Below are positions 1-12,989 of a stretch of DNA of 64,000 bases, piece by piece. The stretch's first letter is position 1, and every line of letters starts with the position of its first letter. Origin of the DNA: Cannabis sativa (taxonomy: Eukaryota > Streptophyta > Magnoliopsida > Rosales > Cannabaceae); assembly GCF_029168945.1 (NCBI RefSeq), contig NC_083605.1, forward strand, positions 42,333,659 through 42,397,658. Reading direction: 5' to 3'. The notes below the pieces were generated by a model, which did no database searches, was not told where the DNA came from, and was given only the letters and a program-made list of their open reading frames with translations. The position numbers and the translations under genes are program-made.

Positions 1-729
1 CCCACTGCCTCTGTTGTCTTAACCCAACCAAAGAGGAGAATACCACTTATTTTCTTTGACAGAAAGTCACGGTACCTTATCATAGTTGGAGGGTTTTAAG
101 GAACTCACCTTGTTATGACATTGAAGACACCAGTGATAAAAATCCATTGATAGTTTAAACATGTAATGGATTGTCAGAATAAGGAACTAAGAAGTAAACC
201 CAAGAGAACTATGGTTCAAACCATTCATATGGAGTAACCAAAAGTTTTCTATAACAAGGACAAGAAAGTAAATTTTGAAAATAAGTCTATTCAATGGACT
301 TAACAAAACTTCATGTTCCTAGTATTAAAATAGGTTTGAGATTATTTAAACCTATGGCTTGTGGTATGCCTGGTAATTTACTTTAGTGCAAGTAACTTAC
401 TTTAGTAAAATGGTAGAGCATTTTATTTGTCTAAGGAAAGTTTCAACTATTCCAGAAAAGATAAAGGCCAAAGAAAGAATTTCTTAGGATCAACTGTGAG
501 AGGTCTCAAATATGCCTTGCTATGCATTAGACCAAACACTTGCTGTTGAGTGGGAGTAATGAGTTGGTACCAGATTAATCCAAGAAAAGAACATTGGAAT
601 AAAATCAAGTAAATCTTAAGATCATGAAGACGAACTATATGTTAGTGATAAGGGTGGTATTTTAATACTCTTAGACTACACCAAATCAGGTTTCTAGACT
701 TGCCTTAGTGCTAGAAAGTCTACTGATCA
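1..729 (+). pseudogene. Decayed 3' pol remnant of a copia element
   Basis: No open frame survives. The stretch aligns by eye with the decayed pol interior at 45181-45846 (both begin CCCACTGCCTCTGTTGTCTT), and its last ~110 bases align with the RNase H part of element A near 23720-23850. The order matches the 3' end of a copia pol gene. It stops abruptly near 729, where LTR sequence begins. The final RNase H part and the polypurine tract are missing, so a deletion joined pol to the middle of the LTR. The element continues off the left edge of the window. Confidence 0.75.
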
Positions 730-2148
730 GATGGTTAGGTTCAGCACAGTTGTATTATTTATGTTCTTTGAGTTGTTCGTGGAAGCCAAATTTTGGTTCT
801 GGTGGATACTTACATCTTGGGAACATGGAAGTTCAATTGAGTAAGAGCACTGATCATAGATATGGAATCTATAGCTTCTATAGATATTTAGAAGTCAAAC
901 AATAATTTCCTTCGAGCTTGGCTGAATAGAGATAAATGATTGAGATATCATTTTTAGTAATTATATTAGTTTACTCAAATATCATTTATAGGTTGCTAAG
1001 TGTTTTAAGGACAAAATACATTAAAGGGTAGAACGGTAAATTTATCCCTATTCAGTGTAGATCATCTATAGAGGATCTTTGACTATTAGGATTGTAACAA
1101 TGGATAATTATAACATATTTATACCATGGTACATATAGAGCGTTCTATAAAACTAAGAGTTTATTCAATTCCAAATCTATAGTGGCGCAAGACAGAATTA
1201 ATAAGTTCATAATTTACTTGGTGAATTCTAGATCTACTTATTGAAAGCTCGGTTATATAGGCCCATGGTCCCCTCACTAGTTGAGATAATACTGCTTGCA
1301 GACTCAGTCAATTGATTTTAATTAATCAATTATAATTCTAAAATTTGACTATGTCTTATTTATGATTTTTCACTAAGCAAGGGCTTGATTGTGAAGAAAA
1401 GAGGTTTTGGGGACAAATTTGTTAATTAAGAGACTTTGTATAGTCTAATTAATAAATTACATAATTGACAATTTTATTTGATAATTAATTATAATTATTA
1501 AATAAATAATTTTGGAATTTTATAGGATTGAATTGGAAAATATGGTATTATTGAAAAGAAGAATAAGTGGTTAAAAAAAGTGGCAAAATTGTAACTACAA
1601 AGTGGTTCGTTATAGTGGACAGCACTTAAGTATTTTTGCGCAATATTTTATTCTTTTTTAATCCATATAATTGAAGCCTAAGCCCTAGTTGAAACAATAT
1701 AAACGGAACGTGATGCTCTCATCTCATCCACTTTATACATTGTCAAACTAATGTCATCTTGACTTGATGCCTTCATCCTAGATGAGAGAGTCCCTTCCTT
1801 AGTGATTTCTCACCTCCTTCATTGTTCTTCCATATTCGAACCTTGAGTGAATGAGTGTCGTGCCCACACATAGCAAGCCAAGTACTCAATCATAGTGAGT
1901 AAGATGGTGGTAACCAAACCTGAAGGAGAGAAAGGAATCCAGGTTCAGATCTTGATAATGCTAAGCTACAGAAAGGAATCAACGGCTGGAGATCTTGAAC
2001 GGAAGGAGTCATATTATTCTGCTGCAATCAATGTATGGTTTTCTTAAACCCTTATGTGTTTATTTTCATTGTTTTAGGAAATTCATATTTAGGATGTTAA
2101 TCAACATACTTGTTAGTAAATCTAGATCCTGGTATAATATTCCCAACA
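730..2148 (+). repeat. 5'-truncated copia 3' LTR
   Basis: From about 730 the sequence follows the copia LTR (compare 55790-56260 and 61700-62621): the GGTTAGG segment, a GGAACATGG segment, the TTAATTGATTTTAATTAATC block, the ATGGTCCCCTCACTAGTTGA block, and the LTR end ...CCAACA at 2148. The first ~700 bp of a normal ~1.86-kb LTR, including the TGTTGGG start, are absent. Sequence similarity to the other LTRs is lower than among the rest, so this is one of the oldest copies in the window. Confidence 0.8.
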
Positions 2149-2391
2149 GAAGATCCTAGGGCTAAAAATAAAGTAATGTTCTAAAAAGGCCTCGAGCCAC
2201 ATAGGACATGAAAATAGTGCACTAAAAAGGATCCAAACCACATAGGACATAAAGTTTCAAAAACGCCATAGGCCACATGGAAGGCAAAGTGAGTAATGCT
2301 CCTAAGCTAAGATACCACATGCCATAAAAAAGCTACAGGCTACGCAAAACATGAAAATAGAGTTTATACAATACAATCATGACGCTGAGTA

Positions 2392-4915
2392 CTAATAAAA
2401 ATTCAATCTACATGTGTGCAGGGGCAGCAGGAGATGAATTTGGAGCTGCCAGGTCGAGATCCACAGAGTCCAGGTTGGCCCCATCATCATCATGCTAGCA
2501 AGCCTAGTGGGCAACATCCTGGCCGGCCACCGTCCCACTGGAGGGTCCGCCAACACCTCGCCACAGATACACAATGATGACTCGTCTCAATAAGCAGCAA
2601 TCTGGTCCCTCTCCATCTAGCTTTCAAACAATGCCCTCCCATGGGCCAATGTTCTCTCCATAAAGGCTGGATTCCCATGTATGACAAGTCAACTTTAGGG
2701 TTGCGCAGGCAAAACTCGTAAGTAAGTTCGGTGGACAGGTCAATGTAATCTTCCTTAATGACATGTTGGCCATCAAGAGCCTCCTACAACTGTTGCTTGT
2801 GATTCTTAAGATCAATCTGCAACCCATAGATGAGAGTGGCTTGGTTGGTGTTCTTGGTGTTCCTGGCACTCAACATAATCTCCAATTCAAGGACCATTCT
2901 CTGCTTCTCTGCTAGAAGGACCTCCAGCTCAGAATTCGCTTTGTCTTTTGTGGCAAGGGATGCCTCCAAGACCTTCACATGCTCTTGAAAAGCGTCTGAA
3001 GACCCCCTTAGCTGTTGTGAGCCAAACTCAGCTTCATCAGGGCCTAAAAACAAAGCAAAACAACATTAGTGTCAAACAAGTCAAATCATGTCGGCCAGTC
3101 CCCTCCTTGGAATGCTATGGTGGGCCAGACCCCTGTATGGATGCCCAAGGCCAACCAGCCACATGCAAGAAACACTATGTCCGACAAGCTATACAATGCT
3201 AAAAAGATGAACAAACTTGAAAGCATAACTCACTAGAGAAAGGTCCCGAAGTCTGGCAAAGTACAGCTTATCAGGCATACTATCACCCAACTCCTGCAAA
3301 GCCTCATCCAAGAATGGAATAGCCCTCTCTATACGCTAAGTGGCTAACTCAACAGCCTTCTTACCAATAGTTGACCCGCTCCTCTACTTGGCGTCTTAGT
3401 ACCTTGGCCGACAGGTGTAGGACCTAGTGGAGGGGGAGGAGTGATGGTCCACTAGCATCTGCACCGGAAGAGGTTCTGGCCACCTTGGCCCTCACTCGTC
3501 TGGTAGGCTTATCTAAAGGCCCACTTGCAAGACCTCTCAGCCTCGAAGACATGTCTGGAAAATGAAAGTAACAAATTTAAAATGCATTCAATAATATTCA
3601 ATACAAGAATAAAAGCATGGTGCTATAAACTATCAAATTCCATCATCATTAGAAGAAGAGCTATTAAAGCTCACAACTACAGCTTTACCCTTGTCCCTAG
3701 TTATGAGCACAGGGCGTGTAGGTCTATCAGAAGTTGGGCCTTTAGGCCTAATACGAAAGGAGGTGTCACCTACTGGACCCTCACGGGCTAGGCACCTATG
3801 GAGAGCTCTCTCTCTCTCCTCTCGAGATTTTGTGCAATACAAGACAAAGGTACATCATCATCATCCCAGTCAAGGCCTTGCCCATCTCTAGGGCAAGCCT
3901 CATTTGTTGCTATCATCCTCGCAGCTCTAGGAGCAGGAGGATACAAGCCATAAATCCAGAAATTATCTACACTAGTTAACTAGATGAGGTTCCTCTACTC
4001 GGCCGGGAAGAAAGGATGTGATTCTCTCTATCCCTTATCTATATTTTGAGGATGGAACGCTTGAAGAATGGAACTCTTTTAACATCTTAAGCAATGTTTG
4101 CATGTTCATCAACCCTTGGCATAGATGAGATGTTGGAATCATCTAACCATTAGTGGCCCACTTTGTTAAAATAGAAGTATCCAAACCGATGTTGCTGCGG
4201 AGTAGACTTCAGATTAAAATAGTAACTGACTTCATAAGGAGTGGGTTGGAGGCCAGCCTAGCTCCTTATAGAGAACGAACAACGCTGAAAAGTACCTGAT
4301 ACCTTCAAAGGTGATTTGTGTTGGATTGATCCTGAAATAAGCAGAAATATCACAAAAGTACGAATGAAGAGGGAGTACGGCTCCTTGATCAATGTAGTAT
4401 TCTGAACACGCCATCTAGTTGAGAGCCAACCTATGAACTAGTTAATCCGGGGGAGGTATCTTAAAATAGATATCCCATATTAGCCCAGTGGAAATCCAAA
4501 TTTTCCCTTGTGAACTTGCATCAAGAATTTCATGCTTAAGCGATTGGTCAAAGACATGGTCCAAGCCAAGTACTGAAGGCTCATCGAGCCTGTTTAGCAG
4601 ATAACCATCATCATCATAGCGACCTAAGGGACAATTGGACAAGATGACACAAGGCTTGCATCCCTTCCTCCTAACTAAAACAACTTCCTCACAATTGGAC
4701 TCAGGCTCAGGACTTTCATTCTCATGGTCAATTCCAGAGCTAATGTCAGCATGTGGCAAGGCAACCCTTTCTACAATCTTAGTGTGACCCCGTACAGCTA
4801 TTCTGGCTGTTTGAGGGTTGTGTGGGGTCGCCCTATTGATCCTCTTTTTCGTATCAACCATAACTACAAGGGAATTTAAGAGACCTACACAACTGTCACG
4901 TCCCCAAACCAACAC
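2392..4915 (-). pseudogene. Broken transposon accessory gene, plant gypsy-type protein
   Basis: Several minus-strand frames in the expected order look like one decayed gene of about 2.5 kb. The N-terminal part (4915-4442, 157 aa) is charged; a likelier start is the Met followed by VDTKKRI near 4864. The next frame (4414-4232) has the pattern LPLHSYFCDISAYF..NPTQITFEGIRYF, which resembles the domain found in putative plant gypsy-type transposon proteins (Pfam Transposase_28, from memory). A later frame (3842-3633) is basic and serine-rich, and 3053-2784 is a coiled coil. Stops and shifts separate the pieces. Such proteins occur in non-autonomous plant LTR elements; the family assignment is an inference and no catalytic motif is visible. 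Confidence 0.45.
2784..3053 (-). pseudogene. Coiled-coil segment of the broken accessory gene
   Basis: This 89-aa open stretch is rich in Leu, Glu, Lys and Ala in heptad-like spacing (for example HVKVLEASLATKDKANSELE) and continues through EKQRMVLELEIML. It would form a coiled coil. It lies downstream, on the minus strand, of the Transposase_28-like part at 4414-4232, which is the order expected in these accessory proteins. It is probably a fragment of that gene rather than an independent one. Confidence 0.4.
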
Positions 4916-6287
4916 CTGGCAGTGTCTGCATGGAAGAAATAAGGGGAGGTGAGCAACTTCACAAAGCTACAAATATATTCAAGTCAACGACACCCAAGGG
5001 TATCTTCCAAGTAAACCAAAGGGTACAAGGTCAATCAACGACCAAGTATCGTCTTGGGTACAATCACCAAGACACACAGTAAGTCCTAAGTTGCACAATT
5101 AACTATAATGGACTCATTAACTAGCCTTACACATAGTTTCTAAGAGAAACCACGCATAAGGCCACAATTGTATATGCCTCCAATGCTGCCTAACTGTGGT
5201 CTAAAGAGGGAGAAAGCTGGCTACTCGCTTGGAGCCTTGGCCTTGGCCAGGCAAGGTTCCAGGTCCTAATGGTCGACCAGACCCCAAGACCCAGTTTAGA
5301 GGCTAGCTAGGCACCCTAGTTCCAAGTATAGGCCAGCCAACCTAGGGACACAATCCCCGTGGCCAGCCAGACCCCATGAAAGCCACCCATGGTCAGCTAG
5401 GCTTCAAACAAAGCCTCCTTGGCTGGCTAGCATGAGCATGGATCAAGACACATAATTTTTGAAGAACTCAAACATGTTCTTTGTGTTCTTCGTGACTCAA
5501 AGAGCCAAGAATAACAACAAAGGCCAGATTCAGTTCTTTTTCATCTAGAAATCACACATTGTATATCCTAAGGCTATCATGCGGATCAAAGTACCGAATG
5601 GACTACAATATAATGTAAGAATCAAAGCATGTTCAAAACAAGAAATAATGTTCATGCATTCATGGAAAAATAAATCAAATCAATTGAAAGAGCAGTAATA
5701 TAAAGCTTACCCACAACAAGATTTCGATAAATCAAATCAATTGGATCGTTGAAATAGCGTGAAAATCGTAAGAAAAATGAAGCTTCACGGTTTGGCCACC
5801 TAGAGAGGAGGAGCTTTTTCAAGAGCCAAATACTAATGAGAGAAAGTAAAAGTGAAAAATGAAAGTGAAAAGAGGGTTTTCCCCCTAAAACTCACTAATG
5901 TAGACATGTGGGCCCCCTTTTTCTCACTTACTTCGCCAACACATCATAAAGGAACTTAAAGCAGTTATTTCTCTACTGCAATGAGATCAGACTGTCAAGA
6001 AAAAGTGCTTCAAAAAATGCATCACTTTTTATTCAGTAAAGGTAACAACAATCCCAACAAGATGTCTGCATAGGGACTTGAGGGGAAAATGTTATCCCAA
6101 TTTGTATCCTCATGACGTGGCATGCTTGCGTGGACAGAACATGTGCCACGTGGCAGTAAAACTTGATAAAAGGATGGTCATGTCCGCATCTGAGCAAACG
6201 AAGACCCTAGAACTCAAACAAGGAACAAGTGACAGACCAACTCCCTCTCAAGAGCTGGCCAGCCACCAATAGCCGGGCCCATGGCCG
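4916..6287. other. Non-coding flank of the accessory-gene element
   Basis: No credible gene. 5220-5440 is full of GGCCAGCC/GGCTGGCC-like words (TGGCCAGGCAAGG, GGCCAGCCAGACCCC, GGCTGGCTAG) that pair with one another on both strands. Nearer the right end there is CCACGTGGCA (6146-6155). This may be upstream leader or LTR of the element read on the minus strand. I could not find paired terminal repeats. It is cut at 6287 by the start of a copia LTR. Confidence 0.4.
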
Positions 6288-8152
6288 TGTTGGATATATT
6301 TTACCAGGATCTAGATTTACTAACAAGTATGTTTCATTAACATCCTAATATGAATTCTAAAACAATGAAATAAACACATAAGAGTTTAAGAAAACCTTAC
6401 ATTAGGTGCAGCGGAATATAATGACTCCTTCCGTTCAGATATCTAGCCCTTGATTCCTTTCTGTAGCAGAGCATTATCAATATCTGAACCTGGATCTCTT
6501 TCTCTCCTTCCTTTGATGCTGAATCTCCTTCTTGTTGGTTGATTTTCCACAGTCTTACACACTATGATTGAGATACCATTTGATGTGTGTGGGCACTCAC
6601 TCATTCACTCAAGGAATTCGAAATTTAGAGAAGAAAAGAAGAGAGAAGGTGGCGGCTAGAAGATTTCCTCTGAAGGAACGAGATGCATCATCTTTTCCTG
6701 AAGTCGTCACTATCTATTTATAGGTAACCACCTAGGTTTAAGTTAGAATTAGTTGGCATTAAAATAATGAAAAAATAAATGATAAAACCCTATAAGTGTG
6801 GCCGGCCATGGGCTTTGGATAATGGGCCTCACTTATGCAATTTTGATGTTTTATCATTTCTCCATCTCATTTTCTCAAAAACGCCAATTTTCAAATTCAA
6901 CCATTTAAATGTCAATTCTAATTATTTAATAACTAAAAAATTAATTATTAAATAATATTGTCATTTAATATATTTAATAATTAGACATATAAAGTCTCTT
7001 AATTAATAAATAAACCTAGAATCTCTTTTCTTTACAATTTCGCCCTCGCTTAGTGAAAATTCATAAAGTAGACATAGTCTAACTTTAGAATTATAATTGA
7101 TTAATTAAAATCAATTAACTGAGTCTTACAAGCAGTATGGTCTCAACTAGTATGGGGACCATGGGTCTATATATCCGAGCTTCCAATAAGCATATCAAGA
7201 ATTTATATCTTAAATTCACTGACTTATTAATTCTTCGTTGAATCCACGCATAGAACTTAGAATTACACTCTCAGTATATAGAACGCTCTATATGTTCCAC
7301 GATATAGATACGTCATTAGTTATCCATTGTTATAATCCTAATTTGATCAATGACCCTCTAATAGATGATCTACATTGAAAAGGCACTAAGTTACCGTTAC
7401 ACCTTCAATGTATTTTATCCTTAAAACACTTAGCTCCGTATAAATGATATTTCAGCAAAGTGAAATGAGATCTCCACCATTTATCTCTGTTTAGCCAAGC
7501 TCGAAGGATATCATCGTTTCACTTCTAAATCCCTATAGAAGTTATAGATTCCACATTTATGTTAGCTCTCCCAATCAATTATACTATCATGTTCCCAAAA
7601 TGTACGTATCACCCTGACCTTAAAGTAGGCTTAACCAACAAATCAAAGAACATGTATAATACTCTTGAGATCGAACCTAAAAATATCAGGATGAAGATCA
7701 TTTGATCTAGGATCAACAAGTGATATTGAATTGAATAGATATTACGGTAAATTTTAATATATCTAATCAAAGTTCAATATCGGTCCCTTCTGATGCATAC
7801 TCCATACATCCGATGCTAGTAAACTTTTCCAATGTCCTGGAAAGGACATAACACTTATCCAAGGTGTAAGAATACCTATCGCTGATTATCATGTTAGACT
7901 AAATCTAGTGAACTGACAAATCAGGGAATAAACTTTCGAACATATAATTAAGATTACATTCCACTGTGTTGACAACACTATAATCATTAACAAATTGATA
8001 TGTTCTGGACTTAAATAGAATTCATACATTATGTAAATAATCTTGAAATAAATCATGTGAACCATGCAACATTAGATGTTATTTCTGATCTATATTAATA
8101 AATAAATCTGATTATATTGAGATGAGTTTTATTTAGGGCATAAAACCCAACA
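6288..8152 (-). repeat. Complete copia LTR, minus orientation
   Basis: Begins TGTTGGATATATTTTACCAG and ends ...CATAAAACCCAACA, the reverse complement of the TGTTGGGTTTTATG...CCAACA family ends. Its 1,865 bp equals the family length. On the minus strand it carries a TATA-like box (6714-6723) followed by the usual GGCTTCA-type start region. It is followed at 8153 by the complement of the purine tract, so it is the 3' LTR of a minus-strand element. The 5 bp before it (GGCCG) have no partner after 16061, so no target-site duplication supports pairing it with the LTR that ends there. Confidence 0.88.
6714..6723 (-). promoter_or_regulatory. Putative TATA box of copia LTR
   Basis: CTATTTATAG on the plus strand reads CTATAAATAG on the minus strand. 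It sits at the same LTR position in every copy, just upstream of a conserved AAGGCTTCAG-like segment that probably holds the start site. Confidence 0.5.
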
Positions 8153-8163
8153 AACTCCCACTT
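8153..8163 (-). promoter_or_regulatory. Polypurine tract of minus-strand copia element
   Basis: AACTCCCACTT directly abuts the LTR end at 8152. The minus strand reads AAGTGGGAGTT, identical to the tract before the right LTR of element A (24280-24290). This is the expected primer position for plus-strand DNA synthesis. Confidence 0.75.
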
Positions 8164-10991
8164 GCACTAATATAAAACAAAATGTGCATTTCAAATAATC
8201 TCAACACCTTGATATACAAATCAAGTGTAGTAGTAGTAAACTCCTCGTAATAGGATCTGACAGGTTGAATTAACCACAACCTTTCCTCCACCATTACTCT
8301 TCCTTAATCACAAAATCATTGATAATGTGAAATTCCTCTCTATATGTCTACTCTCTTGGGATACTGGATTCTATACCTTTGGCAACTACTTTTGGTTAAT
8401 CAGGAAATAACACTAGTAGTTAAGACAGGTTTGAACAGTGCCACAATTGTATAGAACTTTCCTACGACTAAATAAGTGCCTTTCCTGCAACTTTAACATT
8501 CAGTCTCTCTCTGGTAGACTAAGAGATTTCAGATAGGTTTTTACACTTCTCCAAAATCACTACTCCACCCCCAGAGTAATCACCATCTTATCAGCAGACT
8601 TTCTAGCACAAAGGCAAGTCTCGAAGTCTGATGTGGTGTAGTCTAAGAGTTTGAAACACACCCTTATAGACTAACATATAGTTCCTCTTCTTAATCTTAA
8701 GATTTACTTGATTGTCTTCCAATGTTCCTCTCCAGGATTAATCTGATACCTACTCATTACTTCCACTCAACAGCAGGTGTCTGGTCTAAGGCATACTAAA
8801 GCATATCTGAGACCTCTCACTGTTGATTTAAAGAATTCTTTCACGGCTTTATCTTTTGTGGAATAGTTGAGACTTTTCCTTAGATAAATAAAATCTATGC
8901 CTAGAAGCCGAGAAGCTTCTATAGATTGCCATTAGAAAGAAAATGCTTCAGCATCCTACTAAAGTAAGTTGCTTGCATTAGAGTAAGTAATTACTAGGTA
9001 TACCATAAGCCATAGGTTTAGATAAACTCAAACCTATAATACTTGGAACAGGAAGTTTTGTTAAGTCCATTGAATAGACTTATTAACGAAAATTTCCTTT
9101 TATGTCCTTGTAATAGAAAAATTTAGGTTACTCCATGTGAATGGATTAAACCCTAGTTCTATTTGGTTTTCTTCTTAGTTTCTTATCTTGACAATCCATT
9201 ACTTGTTTAAACTCACAATGGATTTTAATCACTAGTGTCTTCGAAGTCATAAGAAGGTGAGTTCCTAGAAATTTTCCCACTATGACAAGGTACCATGAAT
9301 TAAGTCTAAGAAAACTAAATGGTATTAACCTCTTAGCTTGTGTTAAGACAACAGAGGAAGTGGGATCATCTTATATCGAATAAGATGATAGAACACTTAT
9401 GGAATCAAGAAAAAATATCTCCTTTATTTATTTTCAGACTTAGTCATTTTTCTTAGAAAAGTTGTATTTGTTTAAACAAACACTCTCTTATCTAATGACT
9501 ATGGGATGGTTCACCCCTAATCACTTAGAATAGCTAACAAACATGCAAACCATGGTTAACAGTTGTAGCTTTTCTTAAGATTTTGATTTGGTCATCCATG
9601 AATCTATTATTGATTTACACTAAGTACCCAACCATTGCATCATTCTGAAATTGTACTACCATAGAACGATTTAGGCAACGACTAGTAACTAATCATCAAT
9701 ATGCAAATAGAAATTTCTTGGGAGGTAAGTTTGGATGTAATTCAAAAATTAAATTAATGATCTTTGAACTGCATATCAACTAAATATTTCTCCACCCCTA
9801 TTAGTTCGCAAGATCTTTAACCACTTACCTTAATGGTTTATCACCATTGCTAGAAATTCATGAAATTTCAAACATTTCAAATTTCTTTTGCATAAGGTAA
9901 AATCTAGATTGATCATTTTTAGAATAAAACGAAAAACTCATATCCACCCCTGAATGTACATCCATCTGCGAATGAGATGAACTTACTTTCAGTGGATATA
10001 GGCATCTTAGCTCTTTGCAGAGAATGATCTTGTCAAAACCAATATGAACAAGATAAAAATGCCATAGATTTATAAAATATGGTTGTGTCTTTTGATGACA
10101 TATGTATAGTTACATTAAAAATTTCTTAGAATAGTCTAAGTGGATCTTGGTCACAGAATACTAAACTCATATCCATACTTTAACATACAATTTTTGAATC
10201 CATTAATAGAAGATGGATATTAAACACTTGTGAAAGTGTAACTGTATTGTATTCTGGAAATAGAAATATAAGAAAATTTCTGTTTGGAATCTAAAATTAA
10301 AGTCAAAGACTTAAATTTATACCAAATATAATGAGTAATTCTTTCTTAGACCACCATTACTAGTTTTACTCTAAGTCTAATTTTCCCATACAAGTAGGAG
10401 ATTTCTAAGATTGAGGATTTATATCATTTTGGGATAGAATTTCGGGATTATAATAATATTCGTAATTTAATTTCTTAAGAGAAAATAGAATGACATGAAA
10501 TGATTTATAGACCATTCATCAAATGATATGTTATTGAGATAATTCGAAATGAATAAGCTAAGAGAAATTAGGATAATTTCGTTGTTTTAAATAAGAATCC
10601 AACGATGATTCGATTAACGAGAGTCAAAGTAATCTTATTTATACAATCTTCTTGTTTCATATTGTAAAATACTAGTCTAAGGTGTCATCAATTGATGAAC
10701 AGCTAGATGTTGCATATACAATATTTATCTTTTGAGATCTAACACTATTATGTATGTCTAATGGTGAAAATCAGTTAAGGATTTATCTCATTAGAAAAAG
10801 AAACCAAGTTAGACCAACAATGAAGATTCGAAATTAAACTACAATTTAATAACAAAAAATAACATGGTTCAATATAAATTCATACACAATTCAGAAATTA
10901 TTAAACACATAGCAAGTAGGAATGACAAGTGAAAATACTAAAACATACAATCCTAAATAATTTCCAAGGTCTTCAACAAACTGATATCAGT

Positions 10992-11290
10992 GTCCCGTTT
11001 AGGCGAGAGTCAAAGCTACCATCCATTGAATAGAGTTGTCAGCTCATCTAAAATGTTAAACATTCTAGCAACCTTTTATTCGATCAAGATTGGAATCCAG
11101 CATTGTCCCGTTTAGGTGAGAGTCAAGGCTATTCTATCTTATGAGCTTCCACCATTGTTTCATATTTCGTAAGTTAAATACAGTCGCCACCATTAGGGTG
11201 ATCCATACCATATAAAACACTTAGAAAGCTACTTATCTTTCGAGATTAAATGGTGCTAACTTGCTAATGAACGTTCCTCCATTAGGGAGG
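10992..11290 (-). repeat. Leader hairpin and direct-repeat module, minus-strand copy
   Basis: Contains two copies of the direct repeat (complement of GACTCTCGCCTAAACGGG) at 10992-11013 and 11101-11126. It also has two hairpins with ATTAG loops (CTAAT on the minus strand) at 11188-11200 (CACC/GGTG) and 11276-11290 (CCTCC/GGAGG). Same order and spacing as in elements A, D and E. Confidence 0.75.
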
Positions 11291-12637
11291 ATTACTCACT
11301 AAAACAAAAGCTATGTAAAACCAACAATAGAGATCGAATGTCCTAATAATAAAGCTCATTATTTAAAGTGTATTTTCTTCTAATATTTATTTTAATCTAT
11401 TTATTGTAAATATATTTATTTATTTAAATAAAATTTCCGAATTAGAATGAAAAATTCTAAATATAAAATTTAATTTAATATTTATAAATTTTACTTAGAT
11501 GGATATGAAAATAACATGAATTATTTCCATCTTAGTAATAATTTCCAATAAATATTTACAAAAATATTCAATTTAAGTTGTTACAAAATTAATTTAAATT
11601 AATTTACGAATCAAATTTAATTTTCTATCAATATACATTGCATTTCGAAAAATTGAAGTATTTAAGAATACAATTTTCGAAATTGCTTGTTAAAATAAAA
11701 TAAAAATAAATCCTAGAAAAAATTATTCTAATTTAATGTTGGCCCAAAATTAATTAATAAAAATAATTTAGAACAAAAAATATAATTTTCCTATTTAATT
11801 AAATAAATAAGAAAAATTTCAAACATTTAAGTATCATGATGAAAATCAACTTAAATATTAATTTTCTATTTAATTAAATACACCAGAAAAATACTTCAAG
11901 CAAAACACATAATATCTGTCTAGACTTTCATTGACTAATTAAATCATTTTCTAATTAAATATATTTTACTTCATTTATTTTAATTAATCATTAAATGAAA
12001 AAATTATTGATTTAAGTTGGTCCAAAATTAAAATAAATAATTTACAACTTTAATCTATTTTTCAAATAAAATTCGAAATTTCTGCATTTAAGAAATGCAA
12101 TTTTGAAATTGTGGAAAAAGATTAATAAAATAAAATAAAATATATTTTGAAAATTATTCAAATTTAAGTTATACGAAATAAGATTTCAAACATAAAATAA
12201 TTTTCAATTTTAATTAAATAACATGAAAATAATAATATTTAAGTATCATGATGAAAATCAACTTAAATATTTAAATTTTTAATTTAATTAAATGTATTAA
12301 ATTCAAGAAATAAGTAATTAAGTATAGAGAAGACTTAATTATTGATTCTAATTTAATACTAGGAAAAATATACTTAACTTAGATTGTACCAAAATTAATT
12401 ATTAAACAATTAATTTCACAATCTATGATATTTTCCTAATTAAATATTAGAAAAAATAACTAGTTCTAGAAATCACTATGTAGAATAATTTCATTTACTA
12501 AGTGTTTTTCTAAAATTAACTTTAAAATATTAAATAAAAAATTAAATTTCATATATTTTAAAAGTTAATTATGTTGCTAATTCAATTTTAATTAGGTTAG
12601 ACTAATATAATTAACCTAATATAATTATTTAAATAAG

Positions 12638-12745
12638 GCAAATGGGCCTTCACAATTGGGGTAGTTCATGTGAGGGGGAGTTGGGTTCAGTATGTCGTAC
12701 CCACTTCTATTGGCCCCCAACTCTCACACAAGGCCCAAAAGAGAG
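12638..12745 (-). repeat. Conserved leader block, minus-strand copy
   Basis: Starts AAATGGGCCTTCACAATTGG and ends near CACAAGGCCCAAAAGAG. It is a compositionally balanced island in AT-rich leader and is found at the same place in A (19391-19490), D (35739-35846), E (41503-41614) and the duplicate (56416-56527). It can fold through CCCCCTCACA against TGTGAG...GGGGG. Confidence 0.7.
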
Positions 12746-12989
12746 GAATTTAACCTTTAAATAAACAATTGTTATTCATTGAATAAGCCCAAATCTAATT
12801 GGGCCTAAATAAATTTACTTATGTCAAAATTTATTTTAGCAACCTACTCTATTTACTTAGTAAAACTTAAATGGGCTTCCTATATGCATCTAAGCCTAAT
12901 AGAAAACATATAGGTTCACACAGGTCAAATGATTTGGATGGGCCCTATCATGTTACTAGGTTTACACAAATGAAAGAAATTGTAAAATT

